DNA of 64,000 nt from Chthonomonas sp. UBA2017 (lineage in GTDB: Bacteria > Armatimonadota > Fimbriimonadia > Fimbriimonadales > Fimbriimonadaceae). Location of the stretch: assembly GCA_002335425.1 (NCBI GenBank), contig DDCB01000047.1:1-64000 (forward strand). The letters run 5' to 3'. Shown one piece after another: positions 16,823 through 25,742 of the stretch. The notes beneath the pieces are model-generated. The model worked only from the letters and a program-made list of their open reading frames with translations, did not search any database and was not told the DNA's origin. A program made the position numbers and the translations under genes. Within the stretch, counting starts at the first letter, position 1. Each line of letters opens with the position of its first letter.

Positions 16823-18564
16823 GCTTCTTCAACAACCACGAAGTCCTTCAACTGCCACTTGAAAGTGGTGACACCCTGATAAGTCTCCATCGCCGGTCGA
16901 ATCAAGATGTCGGCGACCGACCCCACGCGAACCTCGGCCAATCGTTCCCCCAGGCCAAAGCCCATCCCTGCTCGGGTCGTGCCGTCAGGATGCCGAAAAG
17001 TCACCCGGTAATGCTCCGCATTTCGAGTGGGATCGATTTTGGCGAGTTCGACTCCTGCGACCTTGAACCTGGGGTCGGGGTTGCCAGCGCCGAACGGCTC
17101 CAGAAGCTCCATCGCCTGGGTGGCATCTTGGGTGACTTCGTGGAAATCGAGTTCGCAATCGACCGGCGTCACCGGGATCAGGTCTTCGTCCGAGAGAGTC
17201 TGATGGGCGTGCAAGACGAGCTTGGACCGGACCTCTTGCAACCGGTCGAGGCTCATCGAGACCCCCGCGGCGGCGGCGTGCCCCCCGCCGGTGGCGATTC
17301 CCTTGGACTTCAGAATCTGGATGGCATCGGCCAAGTTGAATCCGGGGATACTTCGGGCGGAACCCTTCGCGGTCTGAGTGTCGGGGTCAGTGGTCAGCAC
17401 GAACGCGGGCCGGTGGAATCGCTCGGCGATTTTGCCAGCGACGATGCCCACGATGCCGGGATGCCAACCCTCTCCGTTCACCACGATCAGCGGCTTGTTG
17501 TACAGCTCGTCGGCAAAAATCTGATCCAACGCTTCATCCAGGATTCGGTCTTGCTCAGACTTGCGATCTGCGTTCATCTGGTTGAGTTGTTCAGCCAGTC
17601 GCTTGGCCGCGAGGGCGTCCTTTTCCAAGAGCAAATTCAACGAAAGGGCGGCATCATCAATCCGGCCGGCGGCGTTAAGCCGGGGTCCGAGGCGAAAGCC
17701 GATATGCCACGCCTTCAAGTCTGCAGACGGGCCATAGGGGACGTCGGCGACTTTCATCAAAGCTTGAAGGCCGACTTTTTTCGTCTCTCGGAGCTGCTGG
17801 AGCCCAAATCGGGTGATGATCCGATTTTCATCAACCAGCGGCATGACGTCCGCGACGGTCCCGAGAACGGCGAGATCGAGAAATGCCCGATAGTAGTTCT
17901 TCAGTTCGTGGCCGATCTCTTGAGTCAGCCCCGCGCAGAACTTGAACGCCACCCCGACCCCGGAAAGCTCCCGAAATGGGTAGTCATGATCGGTCCGGTG
18001 CGGATTGATGACGGCCTCGGCGGCGGGAATCGCCCCGTCAAGCTCATGGTGATCGGTCACGACCACCCTCATGCCCGCCTCATGAGCCATCTTGACTTGC
18101 TCGTGGGCGGCGACTCCGCAGTCGCACGTCAAAAAGAGCTTAGCGCCCATCTCTTGCGCGGCCTGGACCGCCGAATGGTGGATGCCGTAGCCTTCCTTCA
18201 TCCGGTGGGGGACGTGGACATGGACTTGCGCACCGATGGTCTTCAGAAATCGATAGAGGAGGGCCGCCGAGGTGACGCCGTCGACGTCGTAGTCGCCATG
18301 AATAAAGATCAGTTCGTTGCGTTCGCGCGCTCCGAGAACTTCTCGAACCGCCGGCTCATAGTCCGGCAACTTTTCCGGGGGATGGAGATTCTCCAGCCGG
18401 GGGTGAATGAATCGCTCCGCTTCTGCAGGATCGGTGATGCCGCGCCGCACGAGGACAGCGGCGACCAGGGTGGGGAGCCCCAGTTCGGCCTCCAGTCTTT
18501 GTTCGGCGGCACGATCTCGGGGCTCAACTTTCCAACGAGATCGCGCCGATGGAGAGACGGACAT
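16819..18564 (-). CDS. recJ: Single-stranded-DNA-specific exonuclease RecJ
   Basis: Degrades single-stranded DNA 5' to 3' in recombination and mismatch repair. The 581-residue protein has the DHH phosphoesterase motifs: HGDYDVDGVTSAALL (about 76-90), TCDCGVA, VTDHHE (DHH, about 157-162), and the DHHA1 segment GGGHAAAAGVS, then a C-terminal OB domain (FRHPDGTTRAGMGFGLG). The ATG at 18564 is 7 nt behind the nusG stop. It converges with the pseudo-HtrA gene with a 4-nt overlap. Confidence 0.95.
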   Translation of the reverse strand: MSVSPSARSRWKVEPRDRAAEQRLEAELGLPTLVAAVLVRRGITDPAEAERFIHPRLENLHPPEKLPDYEPAVREVLGARERNELIFIHGDYDVDGVTSAALLYRFLKTIGAQVHVHVPHRMKEGYGIHHSAVQAAQEMGAKLFLTCDCGVAAHEQVKMAHEAGMRVVVTDHHELDGAIPAAEAVINPHRTDHDYPFRELSGVGVAFKFCAGLTQEIGHELKNYYRAFLDLAVLGTVADVMPLVDENRIITRFGLQQLRETKKVGLQALMKVADVPYGPSADLKAWHIGFRLGPRLNAAGRIDDAALSLNLLLEKDALAAKRLAEQLNQMNADRKSEQDRILDEALDQIFADELYNKPLIVVNGEGWHPGIVGIVAGKIAERFHRPAFVLTTDPDTQTAKGSARSIPGFNLADAIQILKSKGIATGGGHAAAAGVSMSLDRLQEVRSKLVLHAHQTLSDEDLIPVTPVDCELDFHEVTQDATQAMELLEPFGAGNPDPRFKVAGVELAKIDPTRNAEHYRVTFRHPDGTTRAGMGFGLGERLAEVRVGSVADILIRPAMETYQGVTTFKWQLKDFVVVEEA

Positions 18565-18571
18565 CCCCAAA

Positions 18572-19099
18572 TTACATCTTTTCGACTTGAGTGAAGTCGA
18601 GCTCGACCGGTGTTTCCCGACCAAAGATGTTGATCATGACCTTGAGCTTTTCGCGGTCAGGATTGACCTCTTCGACCTTGCCCGTGTAGTCGCTGAACGG
18701 GCCCTCGATGACCCGAATGATGTCGTTCTTGTGGTAGGCCACCTTGGGCGCTTCTTTGTTCGCCTCCAGGTTGCTCATGATGCGTCGAACTTCGTACTCT
18801 TCCAAGGGCACAGGCTTGTTGCCACTCTGAACAAATCCGGTGACGCCGCTGGTCGACTTCACGAGCTTGAACGACTCATCGTTCAAGTTCATCTTGATGA
18901 GGATGTAGCCGGGAAAAACCTTCTTGTCTCGCAAGACCCGCTTTCCGTTGCGAGTCGTGAGCTCTTGTTCGGTGGGAATGAGAATTTCGTGAATGTCGAG
19001 GCCCCAGATTCCTTCGACCTGGGCGCGACGGGTCATCACGTCCTTGACCTTATTTTCGTGGCCGGCAATCGTATGCACGGCGTACCAGGCGCGGGCCAT
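18572..19099 (-). CDS. nusG: Transcription termination/antitermination factor NusG
   Basis: Binds RNA polymerase and couples it to Rho or the ribosome. The 175-residue protein starts with the NGN domain (WYAVHTIAGHENKVK), has the FPGYILIKM strand at about 62-70, and ends with a KOW domain (DIIRVIEGPFSDYTGKVEEV). It follows secE by 3 nt, the classic secE-nusG pair, but is followed by recJ rather than by rplK, rplA, rplJ and rplL. Confidence 0.97.
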   Translation of the reverse strand: MARAWYAVHTIAGHENKVKDVMTRRAQVEGIWGLDIHEILIPTEQELTTRNGKRVLRDKKVFPGYILIKMNLNDESFKLVKSTSGVTGFVQSGNKPVPLEEYEVRRIMSNLEANKEAPKVAYHKNDIIRVIEGPFSDYTGKVEEVNPDREKLKVMINIFGRETPVELDFTQVEKM

Positions 19100-19102
19100 C
19101 TT

Positions 19103-19363
19103 TTAGACCCCTCCTCGAAAGACCACGCGGAAAAGCGTATCTGCCACATAGGAAAGCAAGGTCAAAATGGCAGTCACGATGGCGCAAACCGCCAACACCA
19201 CCGTGGTGAGTCGGAAACCTTCTCGCGGAGTCGCCCACTGCACGAGTTTCATCTCGCGCTGCACGTCTCGGAAGAACCCTTTTAAGCCGCGCTTTTTGAC
19301 ATTCGGCATCGCAATGCTGCCGGGAGTCGGGGCGGTGGTGCCTTGCTTCTTATTGTCGTCCAT
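19103..19363 (-). CDS. secE: Preprotein translocase subunit SecE
   Basis: Small essential subunit of the SecYEG channel. The 86-residue protein has a Lys/Gly-rich N-terminus, the amphipathic FFRDVQREMKLVQWATPRE segment (about 30-48) and one transmembrane helix (about 52-76). The ATG at 19363 gives a protein of the usual length; an upstream start at 19405 would add an unlike segment. It is followed by nusG. Confidence 0.92.
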   Translation of the reverse strand: MDDNKKQGTTAPTPGSIAMPNVKKRGLKGFFRDVQREMKLVQWATPREGFRLTTVVLAVCAIVTAILTLLSYVADTLFRVVFRGGV

Positions 19364-19436
19364 GTTCGCTTCGAGCCTGCCCAGAAAGCCTTCGAGCAGA
19401 TTCAAGCCGGTCGGCCTTTCGGGGGAAACAGAAGAA

Positions 19437-19463
19437 TACCCGATCCGCTTTCGAGATCGGGTA
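19437..19463 (-). terminator. Terminator of the ferritin gene
   Basis: TACCCGATC (19437-19445) pairs with GATCGGGTA (19455-19463) around a 9-nt loop. On the minus strand the stem is followed by TTCTTCTGTTT. It separates ferritin from secE. Confidence 0.75.
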
Positions 19464-19490
19464 CCCCTCGGTCAGAAAATTGACAAGTCT

Positions 19491-19970
19491 TTAGTGCTCG
19501 TCGCGAGAAAGGAGTGGCTCCGCCTGGAAAAGGTTGATTCCGGACCGGATCAGATCAACTAGTCGCCCGATCGAGGCCTCTTCTTCGACCTGCTCTTCGA
19601 TGAACCATTGCAAGAACTGGAAGGACGTGAAGTCCTTTTCCGCTAAAGCGACTTCGGCCATCTTGTGGAACGACCGAGTGACCTCTTGCTCCCAAGACAA
19701 GCTCTTCTCAACCACCTCCAGCGCCGAGTCAAAGTGAGGCTGGTGGCTGGGCAACGCCGGAAAGTCGAACGGCGTGCCGGTGTCCAAGAGGAACCGGACG
19801 ATCTTGAGCGCGTGGCTCCTTTCTTCATCCGACTGCTTGAAGAAGAAATCGCCCCAAGCGTCGAGCCCTTGGCTGGCAAAATACGACGCGATGGCGAGGT
19901 ACTGCTGGCTCGCCCCGAGCTCATGGCCAATCTGGGCATTCAGCAGTTCAGCAACGTTCTTGTTGATCAT
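19491..19970 (-). CDS. Ferritin, non-haem
   Basis: Stores iron as a mineral core in a 24-subunit shell. The 159-residue protein is a four-helix bundle with the ferroxidase ligands visible: E17 (IGHELGASQQY), E49 and H52 (SDEERSHA), and later E/Q residues in the FIEEQVEEEASIG helix. This is the bacterial FtnA pattern rather than bacterioferritin, as no haem Met is placed at the two-fold. An AGGAG lies 11 nt before the ATG. Single-gene unit with its own terminator. Confidence 0.93.
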   Translation of the reverse strand: MINKNVAELLNAQIGHELGASQQYLAIASYFASQGLDAWGDFFFKQSDEERSHALKIVRFLLDTGTPFDFPALPSHQPHFDSALEVVEKSLSWEQEVTRSFHKMAEVALAEKDFTSFQFLQWFIEEQVEEEASIGRLVDLIRSGINLFQAEPLLSRDEH

Positions 19971-20009
19971 AAATATGGGTTCTCCTGAGTGGGGGACGAT
20001 CGTTGGAGC

Positions 20010-20450
20010 TTATCGAGGGACCATGAGCGATTCGATCTGCTGGTTCGCTTCGCGAAGTCGCTGGCTCAGCGCAATCGAAGCATTGCGATAGATCGCAAGC
20101 CCCAAGCTCGGCCGCTCGACAAGGAGCGCCTTAAGCTTGTTGGCCGGGATCACGAGGACCTTGCTGGGCCCCATGGCGACCACATTCGCCGTCCGGGACT
20201 GGCCGTCCAAAAAGGCGATCTCGCCGATCATCGCGCCCTCGCGAAATTCGTGGATCAAGTCCCCTTGGGGCGATTCGACCCGAACTTTGCCCTCCAAAAT
20301 GACCATGATGTCTTGGTCGGAGCCGCGGGCCGAGACGAGAATGTCGCCGCCCGCATAATCGCGAACTTCGGAGATCGCATGGACCTGGGCGACGTCGTCC
20401 GCCGAAGCTCCTTGCATCAAGTAGTTGTCAGAAAGCGTGTTCGTGCTCAC
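20010..20450 (-). CDS. Cyclic-nucleotide-binding-domain protein
   Basis: A 146-residue protein made of one cNMP-binding (CAP-like) beta-roll: GGDILVSARGSDQDIMVILEG (in pieces, about 33-53), a phosphate-binding-cassette-like REGAMIGEIAFLDGQSRTANVV (about 74-95) and a C-terminal helix. No DNA-binding domain follows, so it is either a stand-alone sensor or a partner protein. The cassette has G-E-I-A and R-T-A, close to the canonical GE(LI)AL...RxA, so nucleotide binding is possible. GTG start with TAGAAT exactly 6 nt upstream suggests a leaderless mRNA. Confidence 0.85.
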   Translation of the reverse strand: MSTNTLSDNYLMQGASADDVAQVHAISEVRDYAGGDILVSARGSDQDIMVILEGKVRVESPQGDLIHEFREGAMIGEIAFLDGQSRTANVVAMGPSKVLVIPANKLKALLVERPSLGLAIYRNASIALSQRLREANQQIESLMVPR

Positions 20451-20456
20451 GGGGAT

Positions 20457-20462
20457 ATTCTA
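20457..20462 (-). promoter_or_regulatory. Leaderless -10 box, cNMP-binding gene
   Basis: On the minus strand TAGAAT is followed by six bases (ATCCCC) and then the GTG at 20450. No SD lies between, so transcription is expected to start at or next to the start codon. Confidence 0.6.
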
Positions 20463-20620
20463 TCCCGAAAGACCGGCGCAAGACTGGTGGGCACGACCGA
20501 AGGCCGAATGAAAAGGGGGAGTGAAGTGGGGAAGGAGGCATCCTTGCCTCGTCCTCCGTTACCACCTAAGTCCGTGGTGACTTCCTTGCTTAACATTCTG
20601 ACCTGAGGACGGCCATCGTG
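20463..20620. other. Intergenic stretch without gene
   Basis: Between the cNMP-binding gene and asd I see no coding signal. It has two small GC hairpins (about 20535-20562 and 20560-20578, GGAGGCATCCTTGCCTC and CCACCTAAGTCCGTGG) that may end the asd transcript on the minus strand, but no U-run follows them. Confidence 0.4.
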
Positions 20621-21679
20621 TCAAGACTTTGGGCCTACCGAGGCCGCAGAAAGGCCGCTCGCTCGATCCGGGTCCAGGGCCAAAACTTCGGCAATCTGGA
20701 CCGCGTTCAGGGCCGCTCCTTTTCGAAGCTGGTCCCCACTGACCATCAGTGAGATGGCCGACGGATGCGAAGGGTCGATCCGAACACGGCCGACCAGCAC
20801 GTCGTCTTTCCCGCTGGCCTCAATCGGCATCGGAAATGTATTCGTCGCCCGATCATCCACAAGCTGGACGCCCGGTGCGTCTCGCAAGGCTGTCCGAACG
20901 GACTCAAGGCTCGGGGCCGACCCAGCAAATTCGATCACCACGGTCTCGGTGTGCGCGCGCAGAACCGGAACTCGCACACAAGTGACTTGGATCGCCAAGT
21001 TCGGCTCGCCGAGAATCTTCCGAGACTCCGCGATGACCTTCGACTCCTCTTCGTTCAGCCCGTCCTCACCGATGGGGGTGTTGTGGCTGAAGACGTTGAA
21101 CGCACATGGGTGGGGCAGGATCTGGGGCACGGCCGGTTCCCCCGCCAGCACCGCCCGAGTTTGGTCCAGAAGCTCCTCCATCGCGGCGGCCCCGGCTCCA
21201 GAGATGCTTTGATAGGTGCTCACGATCAGCCGAGAGATTGGGCCGAGGCGTCGGAGCGGAGCCACCGCCATCAGCAACATGATCGCAGTGCAGTTCGGGT
21301 TCGCGACAAGTCGCGGCCCATCCTGAAGCAACTCGCCGTTGATTTCCGGCACCACGAGCGGGATCTCCGGGTCCATTCGAAAAGCGCTGGAGTTGTCGAT
21401 GACCAGCCCTCCTGAGTGCAGCACCGCCGGGGCAAACTCGCGAGATCGGCTTGCCCCCGCCGAGAAAAAAACGACGTCCAATCCGGACACCGAGTCTTCG
21501 GTGGTGGCTTGAATGACGAAGGGTTCGCCGCGAAAGACCACGGATTTGCCCGCCGACTGAGGGCTCGCCAGAAGTCTGAGTTCTCCGACCGGGAAATTCC
21601 GCTCGGCGAGAATTCCGAGCAACTCTTGGCCCACCGCGCCGGTGGCACCGACGATTCCCACCGAAATCGACTGACTCAT
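20621..21679 (-). CDS. asd: Aspartate-semialdehyde dehydrogenase
   Basis: Reduces aspartyl phosphate to the semialdehyde for lysine, diaminopimelate, threonine and methionine synthesis. The 352-residue protein has the NADP-binding GIVGATGAVGQELL (8-21), the catalytic Cys in NPNCTAIMLL (about C128), and the conserved RVPVLRAHTE segment (about 236-245) with the substrate-binding R and H. A short Ala/Ser/Gly tail is added at the C-terminus. The start has a perfect TATAAT 6 nt upstream and no SD. It lies 15 nt behind trpB on the same strand but this promoter suggests separate control. Confidence 0.95.
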   Translation of the reverse strand: MSQSISVGIVGATGAVGQELLGILAERNFPVGELRLLASPQSAGKSVVFRGEPFVIQATTEDSVSGLDVVFFSAGASRSREFAPAVLHSGGLVIDNSSAFRMDPEIPLVVPEINGELLQDGPRLVANPNCTAIMLLMAVAPLRRLGPISRLIVSTYQSISGAGAAAMEELLDQTRAVLAGEPAVPQILPHPCAFNVFSHNTPIGEDGLNEEESKVIAESRKILGEPNLAIQVTCVRVPVLRAHTETVVIEFAGSAPSLESVRTALRDAPGVQLVDDRATNTFPMPIEASGKDDVLVGRVRIDPSHPSAISLMVSGDQLRKGAALNAVQIAEVLALDPDRASGLSAASVGPKS

Positions 21680-21685
21680 GCCTTG

Positions 21686-21691
21686 ATTATA
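21686..21691 (-). promoter_or_regulatory. Leaderless -10 box, asd
   Basis: A perfect TATAAT (minus strand) is followed by CAAGGC and the ATG at 21679. It sits in the 15-nt gap between trpB and asd. No -35 TTGACA is seen at the expected distance, which falls inside trpB. Confidence 0.65.
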
Positions 21692-21694
21692 GAT

Positions 21695-22900
21695 TTACGC
21701 TCCGGCTGGGTCCTGGGATTGAAGGGAAAAGAGCTTGGCCGCCATCTCCATATCCTTGTCGCCGCGTCCGGAGAGGTTGACCAGCACACGAGTTCCCGGC
21801 GCAAAGCGTCCTCGCTTCAAGATCGGCGCAAAGGCGTGGGCGGACTCGAATGCAGGGATCACACCCTCGAGCCGGGCGACGTCGTGAAATGCTTGGAGGG
21901 CCTCTTCGTCGGTGGCTGCTTCGTAATGAACCCGGCCAGAGTCCTTCAAGTAGGCGTGCTCGGCCCCAACTCCGGGGTAATCGAGCCCCGCCGAAACAGA
22001 GTGGGTCCCCACAATCTGCCCATGCTCGTCTTGCATGAGGTAGCTCATCGAGCCATGAAGGACCCCCGGACTCCCCGCGGTCAGGGGGGCCGCGTGTTGC
22101 CCCGTGCTCACGCCGAGGCCACCGGCCTCTACCCCGATCAATTGGACCGAAGGGTCGGCCAGCCAACCGGCAAAAAAGCCGATCGCATTCGAGCCTCCGC
22201 CCACGCAGGCGATTCCGACATCCGGAGATCGACCGTATCGATCGAGGTACTGCTGCCGGGACTCATCGCCGATGACTCGCTGAAACTCGCGCACCATTTC
22301 GGGGTAAGGGTGGGGCCCGGCTGCGGTCCCAATGATGTAGTGGGTGTCGCGAACGTGGGTCACCCAGTCGCGCATCGCTTCATTCAGGGCGTCTTTGAGG
22401 GTCTTGGTGCCGCTCGTGACCGGGATCACCCGGGCGCCCATCAGTCGCATTCGAAAGACGTTCAGTTGCTGCCGGTGAGTGTCTTCCTCGCCCATGTAGA
22501 CATCGCACTTCAGGCCGAAGAGCGCGCAGACCGTTGCCGTCGCGACCCCGTGTTGGCCCGCGCCGGTCTCGGCGATGATCCGGGTCTTGCCCATTCGACG
22601 AGCCAAGAGGACTTGGCCGAGGGCGTTGTTGATCTTGTGGGCTCCGGTGTGATTGAGGTCTTCGCGCTTCGCGACGACGTGAAGCCCGGTCCGCTCGCTC
22701 AGCCGACGAAACTCAGTGATGGGAGTCGGTCGCCCGACGAACTCCGCCAAGATCCGGCTGAATTCGGCCCGGAACTCCGGCTCGGCCCAAGCTTTCTTGA
22801 ACTCACCTTCGAGCTCGTCAAGCGCCGGAACCAGTGTTTCAGGCACATATCGGCCTCCATACACCCCAAATCGGCCACGCGAATCCGGCATCACTTCCAT
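21695..22900 (-). CDS. trpB: Tryptophan synthase beta chain
   Basis: Condenses indole with serine to tryptophan using PLP. The 401-residue protein has the PLP lysine in [14 protein letters not shown] (about K91), [20 protein letters not shown] and a normal C-terminus. The start at 22900 or ATG 22891 are both possible; a TAGACT ends 8 nt upstream of the former. No trpA is adjacent: asd follows and dxr is divergent upstream, so the alpha subunit is encoded elsewhere or absent. Confidence 0.96.
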   Translation of the reverse strand: MEVMPDSRGRFGVYGGRYVPETLVPALDELEGEFKKAWAEPEFRAEFSRILAEFVGRPTPITEFRRLSERTGLHVVAKREDLNHTGAHKINNALGQVLLARRMGKTRIIAETGAGQHGVATATVCALFGLKCDVYMGEEDTHRQQLNVFRMRLMGARVIPVTSGTKTLKDALNEAMRDWVTHVRDTHYIIGTAAGPHPYPEMVREFQRVIGDESRQQYLDRYGRSPDVGIACVGGGSNAIGFFAGWLADPSVQLIGVEAGGLGVSTGQHAAPLTAGSPGVLHGSMSYLMQDEHGQIVGTHSVSAGLDYPGVGAEHAYLKDSGRVHYEAATDEEALQAFHDVARLEGVIPAFESAHAFAPILKRGRFAPGTRVLVNLSGRGDKDMEMAAKLFSLQSQDPAGA

Positions 22901-22989
22901 CGCTCTTTAGTCTACGAGATCGGCTCGACTCCTCGTCGGGTCTTGGCGGAATTCTGGCGATCCTGCGGTCCCGGTCCCCGTGAATCGTC

Positions 22990-22995
22990 TAGAAT
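22990..22995 (+). promoter_or_regulatory. Leaderless -10 box, dxr
   Basis: TAGAAT is followed by six bases (CGGGCG) and the GTG at 23002. No SD is present; the hexamer fixes the start codon choice. Confidence 0.6.
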
Positions 22996-23001
22996 CGGGC
23001 G

Positions 23002-24123
23002 GTGAAGCGCGTTGTCGTTTTGGGATCGACCGGGAGCATTGGCACTCAAACTCTGGACATCGCTCGTCAACTGCCCGATCAGATTCAAATCGTCGGATTG
23101 GCCGCTCATCGGCAAGGCGACAAGCTGTGGGAACAGGCTCAAGAGTTTGGGGTCCGGCGGCTCGCTCTCTTTGATGCCGACGCTCCGGCTCCTGGCCCGA
23201 TTCCCCGGGGAATGTCGGCGATTCTCGACCTTGTGACTGGGCCCGAGGTCGATGCGGTCGTGGTCAGCGTGGCCGGAGTGATCGGACTCCAACCGACCCT
23301 GGCCGCGATCGACGCGGGCAAGCAGATCTGTTTGGCGAGCAAAGAGGTTCTGGTCGCGGCCGGCGAAATTGTCATGCCGCGGGTCCGGGCCAGTGGCCAA
23401 CCGATGACCCCCATCGACAGCGAACACAGTGCGATCTTTCAGTGTCTCTTGGGATCTTCGCGGGACGACGTCGCCCGACTCATTCTCACCGCCAGCGGGG
23501 GCCCATTTCGGGGCAAGTCGCGCTCTGAACTTGAGTCGATTTCGCCGCAGCAGGCTCTCAACCACCCCACTTGGAACATGGGCGGGAAAATCACCATCGA
23601 CAGCGCCACGCTCATGAACAAGGGCCTTGAGATGATTGAAGCAATGTGGCTTTTCGAAGTGTCGATCGACCAGGTCGACGTCGTCCTTCACCCCCAGAGC
23701 ATCGTCCACTCGTTCGTGGAGTTCCAGGATGGCTCCGTTCTCGGCCAGTTGGGTTGGCCAAATATGCGGCTCCCCATCCAGTTCGCGTTGGTGTATCCGC
23801 AGCGTTTGACCAATCAACTCCCGCGATGGTCGCCGCTCGAAACGCCGAACTTGACGTTCGAAGCGCCCGACCCAGAGACTTTTCGAAGCCTGGTCTTGGC
23901 CCGCGAGGCGGCTCGAATCGGGCAGACGATGCCCTGTGCTCTGAATGCCGCTAACGAGTGGGCCGCAAACGCCTTTTTGCGCGGCGAAATTCGGTTCTTG
24001 CAAATCCCCGAAGTGGTCGAGCGCGTGATGTGGGCCCATCAGCCGGTCGCGGCGAGCCTCGAGTCCTTACTCGAAGTTGACCAATGGGCCCGTCGCGAAG
24101 CAGAAAGCTTGGCAATGGCGTAG
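23002..24123 (+). CDS. dxr: 1-deoxy-D-xylulose 5-phosphate reductoisomerase
   Basis: Converts DXP to MEP, the committed step of non-mevalonate isoprenoid synthesis. The 373-residue protein has NADPH-binding LGSTGSIGTQTLD (7-19), LASKEVLVAAGE, the metal/substrate segment PIDSEHSAIFQ (about 138-148), TASGGPF and the MNKGLEMIEA motif. GTG start, chosen because the Rossmann strand begins at once. It is followed 17 nt later by rseP, a common pair. Confidence 0.96.
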   Translation: MKRVVVLGSTGSIGTQTLDIARQLPDQIQIVGLAAHRQGDKLWEQAQEFGVRRLALFDADAPAPGPIPRGMSAILDLVTGPEVDAVVVSVAGVIGLQPTLAAIDAGKQICLASKEVLVAAGEIVMPRVRASGQPMTPIDSEHSAIFQCLLGSSRDDVARLILTASGGPFRGKSRSELESISPQQALNHPTWNMGGKITIDSATLMNKGLEMIEAMWLFEVSIDQVDVVLHPQSIVHSFVEFQDGSVLGQLGWPNMRLPIQFALVYPQRLTNQLPRWSPLETPNLTFEAPDPETFRSLVLAREAARIGQTMPCALNAANEWAANAFLRGEIRFLQIPEVVERVMWAHQPVAASLESLLEVDQWARREAESLAMA

Positions 24124-24140
24124 ACTCTTGGAGATTCCCC

Positions 24141-25742
24141 ATGCAAGGCGTTCAAACAATTCTCTCTTATTTGCAGACGGCGGTGGTTCTTACGCTGGTC
24201 CTGACGGTGCTCGTCGCCGTCCACGAGCTCGGCCACTTCTGGTTCGCGCGAGCCTTCGGGATGAAGGTGGATGCCTTCGCCGTCATGATGGGGGGGATTC
24301 GCCAAACCTCGTTGAAAGATCGCCTCGTGGGTCGGATGGCGAACTCCGTTTGGGTGGCCGTGGCCTACCTGGGAGCGGTCTTTGCGCTCCTGATCGGGGC
24401 GTTCGGTGAGGTCCCTTGGCTCTATACCGGGAGCCTGGCGCTGGTGTCGGTGGTCCTTCCCGTCTGGGTTGCCTGCCGACTCGGAACGCTGTATCACTTG
24501 AAACCCAACGACATCGTCCGGACCATGGGCATGTCTTGGGGGGCGTTCCTGGTCCTTCTCTTTGTCGCGACGCGATTCCAGGGCGTCGTGATCAATGAAG
24601 TCTTGTCGCTGCTCTTTTTCGCCTCTTTGATCGGGTTGCTGTTTGTGTACTACGCGCCGGTTCTGAAGAAGCCCGAAGACTCGCCGATGGGGCATGGCGT
24701 CGTCCAAATCAATGGCGAAGAGGTCCCGGTTCGGTTCCGGCCGTTGTGGTCTCGAACAGACCGACATGGCACCGAATTTTCGATGCTTTTACTCCCACTG
24801 GGAGGATTCGCTGCGATTCGGGGCATGCACCCGAAAGATGACGGGAGTGAAGTCAAAGTCGAAGGCGGCTTTTACTCAAAGTCCCCGTTGGCGAGATTTC
24901 TCGTTCTGTTCGCCGGTCCGCTCTTTAGCGTTCTTCTCGGGGTGGTCTTGCTGACCGGATACTTCATGCTCCACGGGCAAGAGAAGCCGGTGGACCGAGT
25001 CGAGATTGGGACGCTGGTCGTGGGTTCGCCCGGACAAAAAGCGGGCCTGCAAGTCGGGGATCAGATCGTCTCGGTCGAGGGTCAGCCGGTGGCTCGGTGG
25101 TTCGACTTTGTTCGGATGATCCGAGATCGCCAAGAGGTCCCTGTCAGCTTACAAGTACGGCGGGGCGAAGAGCTCCTCCAAGTGTCGGTCACCCCCAAGC
25201 GGGATCAGAGCCCGACGCCCGTCCTGGGTCCAGACGGTCCGACCGGAGAAACCAAGATTCAAGCCAAGATCGGGGCGGCTCAAGCCACCGAGCGGGTTCA
25301 GCTCGGGTTTGCCGAAGCGGTCCGGGCGTCGCTGGTGGCCCCGGTCGCCATGGTTGGCGGACTTGCTGGGCTCGCCACGAACCCCAGCCGAGCCAAAGAT
25401 GAGATGGGCGGGACCGCCAGCATCGTCAATCAGGCTCACAAGGCGACTCAAGAAGGCTTTTGGATGGTCATCCGCTTGGCCGCGTTGCTGAGCATCTCGC
25501 TCGGGGTCATGAACCTTTTGCCGATTCCACCGCTCGATGGTGGCCAGATGGTCGTCGCCTTCATCGAGATGCTAAGAGGCGGGCGACGCCTGTCTATTCA
25601 GGTTCAAAATGTCGTTGCGACGGCGGGCATGATCGCCATGCTCGCACTGATCGCGTTCGTGATGTTCGTGGATGTCAATCGGTTCTTGGGCAACAACTCG
25701 CCCAGCACCCCCGTCACTCCGCCGGCGAAGACAGCTCCTTAA
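24141..25742 (+). CDS. rseP: Site-2 (RseP-type) intramembrane zinc protease with insertion
   Basis: Cleaves transmembrane segments of anti-sigma factors and signal peptides. The active site is H28-E29-x-x-H32 (HELGH) in the first helix and LDGG (465-468) near the end; a PDZ domain lies at about 285-345 (GTLVVGSPGQKAGLQVGDQI). At 533 residues it is longer than the usual 340-450. The extra length lies between the HELGH helix and the LPLGGFAAIRGM segment (about residues 58-200) and contains roughly four hydrophobic helices not seen in E. coli RseP. Its 3' end overlaps folC, on the other strand, by 29 bp. Confidence 0.9.
   Translation: MQGVQTILSYLQTAVVLTLVLTVLVAVHELGHFWFARAFGMKVDAFAVMMGGIRQTSLKDRLVGRMANSVWVAVAYLGAVFALLIGAFGEVPWLYTGSLALVSVVLPVWVACRLGTLYHLKPNDIVRTMGMSWGAFLVLLFVATRFQGVVINEVLSLLFFASLIGLLFVYYAPVLKKPEDSPMGHGVVQINGEEVPVRFRPLWSRTDRHGTEFSMLLLPLGGFAAIRGMHPKDDGSEVKVEGGFYSKSPLARFLVLFAGPLFSVLLGVVLLTGYFMLHGQEKPVDRVEIGTLVVGSPGQKAGLQVGDQIVSVEGQPVARWFDFVRMIRDRQEVPVSLQVRRGEELLQVSVTPKRDQSPTPVLGPDGPTGETKIQAKIGAAQATERVQLGFAEAVRASLVAPVAMVGGLAGLATNPSRAKDEMGGTASIVNQAHKATQEGFWMVIRLAALLSISLGVMNLLPIPPLDGGQMVVAFIEMLRGGRRLSIQVQNVVATAGMIAMLALIAFVMFVDVNRFLGNNSPSTPVTPPAKTAP

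Noticed and set aside
16990..18594. Long open frame on the plus strand opposite recJ (534 codons), and similar frames opposite trpB/asd, dxr and rplJ
   Set aside because: Each lies fully antisense to a conserved gene, has His/Arg/Asp-rich composition typical of shadow frames in GC-rich DNA, and shows no family motif.
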